This document shows, in pieces, positions 5,947-10,634 of a DNA stretch of 10,634 bases. The stretch is from an uncultured Amaricoccus sp. (GTDB lineage: Bacteria > Pseudomonadota > Alphaproteobacteria > Rhodobacterales > Rhodobacteraceae): assembly GCF_937858865.1 (NCBI RefSeq), contig NZ_CALLYO010000334.1, positions 1-10,634 of the forward strand, read 5' to 3'. Every line of letters starts with the position of its first letter. Within the stretch, counting starts at the first letter, position 1. A program made the position numbers and the translations under genes. The notes beneath the pieces were generated by a model. The model was not told the origin of the DNA, did no database searches, and worked only from the letters and a program-made list of their open reading frames with translations.

Positions 5947-8433
5947 TCAGGACGCCGCCACCGGGCGTCGCGGCGGCTCCGGCGCGAAGCGGCGCAGCAC
6001 CGCGTGCAACGCGAGGACGTCGATCGGCTTGGCGAGATAGCCGTCCATCCCGGCCGCGAGGCAGCCCTCCTGGTCGCCGAGCAGCGCGTTGGCGGTCAGC
6101 GCGATGATCGGCACCTTGCCTGCGGGCCCGGGCAGCGTGCGGATGCGCCGGGTCGCCTCGTGGCCGTCCACCTCGGGCATCTGCACGTCCATCAGCACGA
6201 TGTCGAAGCCGCCGGCGGCCGCCGCCTCGAGCGCCTCGGCGCCGTTCTGCGCCACCACCACCTGGTGGCCGGCGGCATTCAGGTAGGCGCTGATCAGATA
6301 CTGGTTGGTGGCATGGTCCTCGGCGAGCAGCACGCGCATCGGCGGCAGCCGGCGGGCGCCGCCGCCGGCCTCGGCGGTTCCGGCCTCCGTCCTGGCGCCC
6401 GGGCGGGTGCGTATGGTGAAGTGGAAGGTCGAGCCCATTTCCGGGACGCTGCGCACGCTGACCTCGCCGCCCATCAGCCCCACCAGCTGGCGGCAGATCG
6501 CCAGCCCCAGCCCGGTTCCGCCGGCCCGGCGGCTGAGGGAATCGTCCGCCTGCACGAAGTCCTGGAAGATCCGCTCGATCTGCGCCGCGGCGATGCCGAT
6601 GCCGGTATCCTCGACCGAGACCGCCAGCACGCCCGCCTCGCCCTCGGGCGCGTAGCTCACCTTGACGCGGACCTCGCCGCGCTCGGTGAACTTCGTGGCG
6701 TTCGAGAGGAGATTGGTCAGCACCTGCCGCAGCCGCATCGGGTCGGTGACGATCCACTCGGGGACCGAGTCGTCCACCTCCGCCCCGAGGCTCAGGCCCT
6801 TCTCCTCGGCCGGCGGCGCCATCAGCTCCACCACCTCGCCGAGCAGCCGGCGGAGGTCGACGCTCTCCTCGCTGATGCGGATCTGCCCGGCCTCGAGCTT
6901 CGAGAAGTCGAGGATGTCGTTCAGGATCTGCAGCAGGCTCTGCGCCGAGGCGAGCGCGATCTTCGCCCGCTCCTGCTGGCGCGTGGGCAGCGGATCGTCG
7001 AGCATCAGCCCGAGCAGCCCGAGCACTCCGCTCAGCGGTGTCCGGATCTCGTGGCTCATGGCGGCGAGGAAGCGGGACTTCGCCATCGTCGCCGCCTCGG
7101 CTTCGAGGCGGCGCAGGTTCAGCTCCTCCTGCCGCTCGACGTCGGCGGTCATGTCCCAGACGAGCCCGACCAGCCGGCGCGACCCGTCCGGGCCCTCGTA
7201 GCGCTTCGCGACGTCGCGCACGTGCCGCACCGCGCCATCCGGCAGCTGCACGCGATAGTCGACCGCATACCGCCCGCCGCCGTGCACCGCGGCGTTGGCC
7301 GCCGCCACCGCGCGTTCGCGGTCGTCGGGATGCAGCACCCCGATCCAGTCGGCCTCGCTGAACGGCCCCTCCTCCCCCTCGCGGCCGAAGAGCCGCTTGG
7401 TCCGCTCGTCCCAGATCAGCCGGTCGGTCGCGAGATCGACGTCCCAGACCCCGATCTCCGAGGCCGCGAGCGCGAACTCGAGCCGCCAGGACAGCCGCGA
7501 GAGCTCCGCCTCCCGCTCGCGGATCAGCGCCATCTTGGCCTGGCGCGCAGTCACGAACTGCGCCGCCCCGACGATCGGCGCCGCGATCAGCAGCCCGCCG
7601 AGCGCGAAGAGGGCGCGCGTCCCCCAGAGCGGCGGCGGCTGCTGCCAGCCCCCCACGGGCACCGCGGCGATCTGCCAGGTGCCGAGCGGCACCCGGACCT
7701 CGGCGGTGACGGGCTGCCGCGCCAGAACCGCCGGATCGCCGAAGAACGGCCCGCCGCCGTCGGCCAGCCCGTTCCGGCCGCTCAACGCCACCTCGAGCCC
7801 GAGACCGGGCTCCTCCAGCCCGGCGGCGCGGTAGAGCCCCGCCTCGTCGACGACGGTCGAGAGGATCCCGAAGAACCGCCGCCCGCCCTCCCCCGCGCCA
7901 TCGACGAAGATCGGCGTGCGGATGATGAAGCCGCGGCCGCCCTGCATCAAATCGAGCGGTCCAGCCAGCAGCGACTCCCCGGTCTCCCGCGCCCGCTCCA
8001 CCGAGCCCATCTCGGCGGGCATGGTGCGGAAGTCGACGCCCGGCAGGCGTTCGTTTCCGACGAGCGGATAGACCTGCCGCACCACGAGATCCGGCGCCAG
8101 CGACACGTTGCGGATCGAGGGCAGGCCCGCGAGGAGCTGCTCGCCCAGCCGGTGGAACTCCGCCTGATCCATCTCCGGCCGGTAGCGCACCACCGCCGCG
8201 AACGCCCGCGCCGTCTCGAGCGGCGCGTTGAGCGCCCCCTCGAGATCGGAGCGCAGGAGCACCAGCCGCTCCTGCACCTCCGCCCGCGCCGCCTGCAGCA
8301 TCGCCTCGCGGCAGCGCTTCTCGTAGGCGCCGGCGACCACCAGCACCCCGAGCAGCACCAGGGCGGCCGCGACGCCGGCGAGCCGCATGACCGAGCGCCC
8401 AGCTCCCGCGACCTTCCCCATGCCGGCGCTCAT
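5947..8433 (-). CDS. membrane-bound hybrid sensor histidine kinase (CHASE-PAS-HisKA-HATPase-REC)
   Basis: An 828-aa hybrid kinase. A membrane span at about 16-36 and another at about 272-294 enclose a periplasmic region that looks like a CHASE domain (for example LPSIRNVSLAPD, then VYPLVGNE at 121-128). A cytoplasmic PAS fold covers about 318-433 (WDVDLATDRLIWDE; WIGVLHPDDRE). HisKA has the phospho-acceptor H461 in MSHEIRTPLSGVLG. The HATPase has N-box LTNLLSNATKF (572-582), G1 DTGIGI (609-614), an F-box (IFQDFVQ) and G2 GGTGLGL (638-644). The C-terminal receiver has E705-D706, acceptor D749 in VLMDVQM, T780 and K802. All catalytic residues are present. There is no Hpt or DNA-binding output domain, so phosphate must leave through a separate protein not in this window. 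It lies between potF and potG on the same strand, which suggests sensing linked to polyamine supply, but the ligand is unknown. ATG 8433 has only a close AGGG upstream; M5 and M16 are alternative starts. Confidence 0.93.
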   Translation of the reverse strand: MSAGMGKVAGAGRSVMRLAGVAAALVLLGVLVVAGAYEKRCREAMLQAARAEVQERLVLLRSDLEGALNAPLETARAFAAVVRYRPEMDQAEFHRLGEQLLAGLPSIRNVSLAPDLVVRQVYPLVGNERLPGVDFRTMPAEMGSVERARETGESLLAGPLDLMQGGRGFIIRTPIFVDGAGEGGRRFFGILSTVVDEAGLYRAAGLEEPGLGLEVALSGRNGLADGGGPFFGDPAVLARQPVTAEVRVPLGTWQIAAVPVGGWQQPPPLWGTRALFALGGLLIAAPIVGAAQFVTARQAKMALIREREAELSRLSWRLEFALAASEIGVWDVDLATDRLIWDERTKRLFGREGEEGPFSEADWIGVLHPDDRERAVAAANAAVHGGGRYAVDYRVQLPDGAVRHVRDVAKRYEGPDGSRRLVGLVWDMTADVERQEELNLRRLEAEAATMAKSRFLAAMSHEIRTPLSGVLGLLGLMLDDPLPTRQQERAKIALASAQSLLQILNDILDFSKLEAGQIRISEESVDLRRLLGEVVELMAPPAEEKGLSLGAEVDDSVPEWIVTDPMRLRQVLTNLLSNATKFTERGEVRVKVSYAPEGEAGVLAVSVEDTGIGIAAAQIERIFQDFVQADDSLSRRAGGTGLGLAICRQLVGLMGGEVSVRSVPEMGSTFHFTIRTRPGARTEAGTAEAGGGARRLPPMRVLLAEDHATNQYLISAYLNAAGHQVVVAQNGAEALEAAAAGGFDIVLMDVQMPEVDGHEATRRIRTLPGPAGKVPIIALTANALLGDQEGCLAAGMDGYLAKPIDVLALHAVLRRFAPEPPRRPVAAS

Positions 8434-8547
8434 GTCCCTGCTGACTACGCTGCCACCGCTATGTACGGGAGCTTCCTTTACTCAACCTGAAATAGCATCA
8501 CAATCGCGATCCGCCGTGCAATTCGGCGGGGTAGCCGGCGGAAGGGA
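8434..8547 (-). other. 114-nt spacer between the second potF and the kinase gene
   Basis: This spacer is clearly lower in GC than the genes around it, and is the likeliest place for a promoter serving the kinase and possibly potGHI. On the minus strand TTGTGA and TAAAGG occur 17 nt apart (roughly 8482-8510) as a weak sigma-70-like pair, four of six and three of six matches to consensus. ATCGCGAT (8503-8510) is a perfect 8-bp palindrome overlapping that -35 candidate. None of this is strong enough to name a promoter. Confidence 0.3.
8511..8529 (-). terminator. possible hairpin terminator after the second potF
   Basis: CCGCCG (8511-8516) and CGGCGG (8524-8529) are reverse complements around a 7-nt loop, about 20 nt past the potF stop on the minus strand. 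No T-run follows, so it is weak as an intrinsic terminator. It could act instead as a partial stop or 3'-stabilising stem that keeps the abundant binding-protein message separate from the rest of the operon, an arrangement common in ABC importer operons. Confidence 0.3.
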
Positions 8548-9618
8548 CTATTGTCCGGTTCGCACCCTGGTCCAGAGACGGGTCAGCGCGCGGTCGTCCC
8601 GCGGGTCGTGCACCGGCTGCGGGAACAGCCGCTCCATCACCTCGGCCGTCGGATAGATCGCGGGGTCGGCGAGGATCTCCGGATCGACGAAGGGCGCCGC
8701 CTCCGCATTGGCGTTGGGATAGAAGACCGCGTTCGTCACCTCGCCGATCACCTCCGGGCGCAGCAGGAAGTCGATGAAGGCATGCGCGCCGGCCGGGTTC
8801 GGGGCGTCGGCCGGGACCGCCAGCATGTCGAACCAGAGCATCGCGCCTTCCTTCGGCACCGAATAGGCGATCTCGATCCCCTGGGCCGCATTGTCGGCGG
8901 CCATGAAGACGTCGCCCGAGAAGCCGACCGAGACGCAGACCTCGCCCGATGCGAGATCGTTGTTGTACTGCACGGCGTTGAAATAGCGCACGTAGGGCCG
9001 CACCGCCTCGAAGAGCGCGGCGACCTTCTCGAGATCCTCGGCGCGCGTCGAATCGGGCGGCAGCCCCAGATAGGCGAGCGCGAGCGGCACCATCTCCGAG
9101 GCCGTGTCGAGCATGGTGATCCCGCAGTCGGCCAGCTTCGCGGCATTCCCGGGATCGAAGACCAGCGCCCAGCTGTCGACCGGCGCCTCCGGCCCGAGCC
9201 GCTCCGCCACCTTCTCGACGTTGTAGCCGATGCCGTTGGTGCCCCAGAGATAGATGGCGGCATAGGCGTTGCCGGGATCGTCCGCCTCGGCGTCGGCCAG
9301 CAGCTCCGGATCGAGGTTCTTCCAGTGCGGCAGCTTCTCCCGGTCGAGCGGCTGGTAGACCTCGGCCGGGATCTGCCGGCGCAGGAAGGTCGAGGTCGGC
9401 ACCACCAGGTCGTAGCCCGAGTTGCCCGCGAGCAGCTTCGCCTCGAGCACCTCGTTCGAATCGTAGACGTCGTAGACGACCTTGATCCCCGTCTCGGCCT
9501 CGAACGCGCGGACCGTCTCCGGGCCGATGTAGTCGGCCCAGTTGTAGACGTGGATCTCCTCGGCGATCACGGGCGCGGCGAGCCAGGCGAGACCCGCAGC
9601 GATCAGGACCGGCCGCAT
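8548..9618 (-). CDS. potF: PotF-type periplasmic putrescine-binding protein, second copy
   Basis: A 356-aa extracellular solute-binding protein of the PotD/PotF group (E. coli PotF is 370 aa). It captures polyamine in the periplasm and delivers it to PotHI. A short signal peptide (residues 1-19, likely cleaved after VIA) leads into EEIHVYNWADYIGPETV, the classic start of the mature protein. Also visible: YDVYDSNEVLEAKLLAG, DLVVPTSTFLRRQ, GITMLDTASEMV, VGFSGDVF, LWFDMLAVPADAPNP and the C-terminal motif LWTRVRTGQ. Two cysteines (LADCG and GEVCV) match the pair in PotF. The start is ATG 9618, with GAGGGG six nt upstream; a GTG directly before it (9621) is also possible. It is a tandem paralogue of the gene ending at 9646, with long identical blocks. 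Pocket positions differ from the neighbour, so it may prefer a different polyamine. Confidence 0.92.
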   Translation of the reverse strand: MRPVLIAAGLAWLAAPVIAEEIHVYNWADYIGPETVRAFEAETGIKVVYDVYDSNEVLEAKLLAGNSGYDLVVPTSTFLRRQIPAEVYQPLDREKLPHWKNLDPELLADAEADDPGNAYAAIYLWGTNGIGYNVEKVAERLGPEAPVDSWALVFDPGNAAKLADCGITMLDTASEMVPLALAYLGLPPDSTRAEDLEKVAALFEAVRPYVRYFNAVQYNNDLASGEVCVSVGFSGDVFMAADNAAQGIEIAYSVPKEGAMLWFDMLAVPADAPNPAGAHAFIDFLLRPEVIGEVTNAVFYPNANAEAAPFVDPEILADPAIYPTAEVMERLFPQPVHDPRDDRALTRLWTRVRTGQ

Positions 9619-9655
9619 CACTGGCCCCTCATCACTGGCCCCTCATCACTGGCCC
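9616..9655 (-). repeat. 14-bp tandem repeat at the potF-potF junction
   Basis: The plus-strand unit CTGGCCCCTCATCA occurs at 9621-9634 and 9635-9648. Partial copies on both sides make a 40-nt run of exact period 14 (about 2.9 copies). It covers the stop of the first potF, the whole 27-nt gap and the start codon of the second. Read on the minus strand, each unit carries a TGATG stop/start overlap and a GAGGGG Shine-Dalgarno-like site. It looks like slippage or tandem duplication of an original TGATG junction. Confidence 0.9.
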
Positions 9656-10634
9656 GTCCGGACCTTGGTCCAAAGCCGGGTCATCACCCGGTCGAGCTGC
9701 CCGCCGTAGGTGACGGTCGGGAAGAGCTTCGCCATCACGTCGGCCGGCGGGAAGATCGACGGGTCGTTGCGCACCGCCTCGTCGACCAGCGGCAGCGACG
9801 CCGTGTTGGCGTTGGCATAGGAGACATAGTCGGTGATGTCGGCGGTGATCTGCGGCTCCATGATGAAGTTGATCCACTTGTGGGCCGCGTCCGGGTTCGG
9901 CGCGTCGGCCGGGATCGCCATCATGTCGAACCAGAGCTGCGTGCCCTCGACCGGCAGGCTGTAGGCGATCTCGATGCCGTTCTCCGCCTCCTCGGCGCGC
10001 GCCGCGGCGATGTAGACGTCGCCCGAGAAGCCGACCGCCACGCAGATCTCGCCGTTCGCGAGATCGGAGATATACTGCGACGAGTTGAAGTAGCGGATGT
10101 ACGGCCTGACCTTCATCAGCAGGTCCGCCGCCTTCTCCATGTCCGCCGGATCGGTGGTCAGCGGATCGAGCCCGAGGTAGGCCGCGGCGACCTGCAGCAT
10201 GTCGGTCGAACTGTCGAGCATGGTGATCCCGCAGTCGGCCAGCTTCGCCGCAAACTCGGGATTGAACACGAGATCCCAGCTGTCGACCGGCACATCCGCG
10301 CCCAGCCGCTCGGCGACCTTCGCCTTGTTGTAGCCGATGCCGACCGTGCCCCACATGTAGATTACGGAATGCTCGTTGCCGGGATCGTAGGCCTCGGCCT
10401 TCTCCATCAGCTCGGGGTCCATGTTCTTGAGATTCGGCAGCTTCGACTTGTCGAGCGGCATGTAGACGCCGGCCGCGACCTGCCGCTGCAGGAAGCTCGA
10501 GGTCGGCACCACCACGTCATAGCCGGAATTGCCGGCGAGAAGCTTCGCCTCGAGGACCTCGTTTGAATCGTAGACGTCATAGACGACCTTGATCCCGGTC
10601 TCCGCCTCGAACTTCGCCACCGTGTCCTCGGCGA
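9646..10634 (-). CDS. potF: PotF-type periplasmic putrescine-binding protein, first copy (N terminus beyond window)
   Basis: About 328 residues are visible. The signal peptide and the first part of the mature protein, roughly 40 residues, lie past the right edge. The visible frame begins AEDTVAKFEAETGIKVVYD; the GTG at 10620 is an internal valine, not a start, because the matching stretch in the neighbouring paralogue (ETVRAFEAETG) is internal. Family segments: YDVYDSNEVLEAKLLAG, DVVVPTSSFLQRQ, PLDKSKLPNLKNMDPEL, YMWGTVGIGYN, PVDSWDLVFNPE, ITMLDSSTDML, YIRYFNSSQYISDLANGE, VGFSGDVY, LWFDMMAIPADAPNP and the C-terminal LWTKVRTGQ. Overall it resembles E. coli PotF more closely than the second copy does at SQYISDLANGEICVA. 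A cysteine pair (LADCG, GEICV) is kept. It is upstream of, and probably cotranscribed with, the second copy. Confidence 0.93.
   Translation of the reverse strand, partial: AEDTVAKFEAETGIKVVYDVYDSNEVLEAKLLAGNSGYDVVVPTSSFLQRQVAAGVYMPLDKSKLPNLKNMDPELMEKAEAYDPGNEHSVIYMWGTVGIGYNKAKVAERLGADVPVDSWDLVFNPEFAAKLADCGITMLDSSTDMLQVAAAYLGLDPLTTDPADMEKAADLLMKVRPYIRYFNSSQYISDLANGEICVAVGFSGDVYIAAARAEEAENGIEIAYSLPVEGTQLWFDMMAIPADAPNPDAAHKWINFIMEPQITADITDYVSYANANTASLPLVDEAVRNDPSIFPPADVMAKLFPTVTYGGQLDRVMTRLWTKVRTGQ

Noticed and set aside
5785..8490. A 901-codon open frame on the plus strand opposite the kinase and part of potG
   Set aside because: It is rich in R, H, P and L with no recognisable domain, and lies exactly opposite a gene with full motif support. 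Long antisense frames are expected in very GC-rich coding DNA.
9616..9655. CRISPR-like or mobile-element repeat at the potF junction
   Set aside because: There are only about 2.9 adjoining copies of 14 bp, with no spacers, no terminal inverted repeats and no transposase. A local tandem duplication explains it.
8551..10566. A 671-codon plus-strand open frame opposite both potF genes
   Set aside because: It has internal repetition only because the two potF genes opposite it are paralogues. It has no domain or credible start context, and is a shadow of codon bias.

Overview
This window is GC-rich with strong G/C bias at third codon positions, and every supportable gene lies on the minus strand. 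Gene content, codon style and the way the genes are packed suggest an alphaproteobacterium, most likely of the Rhodobacterales/Rhodobacteraceae. That placement is inferred from protein character; no rRNA or other marker gene is present. The window holds one locus for uptake and breakdown of putrescine-type polyamines, with a large membrane-bound hybrid sensor kinase inside it.

In the direction of transcription (right to left) the order is: a PotF-type periplasmic binding protein cut by the right edge (9646-10634); a second, complete PotF paralogue (8548-9618); a CHASE-PAS-HisKA-HATPase-REC hybrid histidine kinase (5947-8433); the ABC transporter core PotG ATPase (4731-5870), PotH permease (3796-4734) and PotI permease (2993-3796); an agmatinase-like ureohydrolase SpeB (2035-3000); a glutamine-synthetase-fold gamma-glutamylputrescine synthetase PuuA (645-2018); and, after a 143-nt spacer rich in dyad symmetries, the N-terminal part of a PuuB-type FAD oxidase (1-501, cut by the left edge).

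The genes form a readable pathway. The binding proteins capture polyamine in the periplasm and PotGHI import it. SpeB would turn agmatine into putrescine plus urea. PuuA glutamylates putrescine, and PuuB oxidises gamma-glutamylputrescine to the aldehyde. The later steps (a PuuC-type dehydrogenase, a PuuD-type hydrolase, a GABA transaminase) are not in the window. potG-potH-potI-speB overlap at every junction (4, 1 and 8 nt) and puuA follows speB after 16 nt, so these five look like one translationally coupled operon. The spacer before puuB contains an intrinsic-terminator-like hairpin followed by a T-rich tract, then an 11-bp-stem hairpin and a perfect 16-bp palindrome. This suggests that puuB has its own control.

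The points most worth a second look are the hybrid kinase inside the transporter operon (possible polyamine sensing), the two tandem binding proteins with different predicted pocket residues, a 14-bp tandem repeat at their junction that creates a chain of stop/start TGATG overlaps, and the structured spacer before puuB. No tRNA, rRNA, CRISPR array, insertion sequence or phage gene was seen. No gap between genes exceeds about 145 nt.
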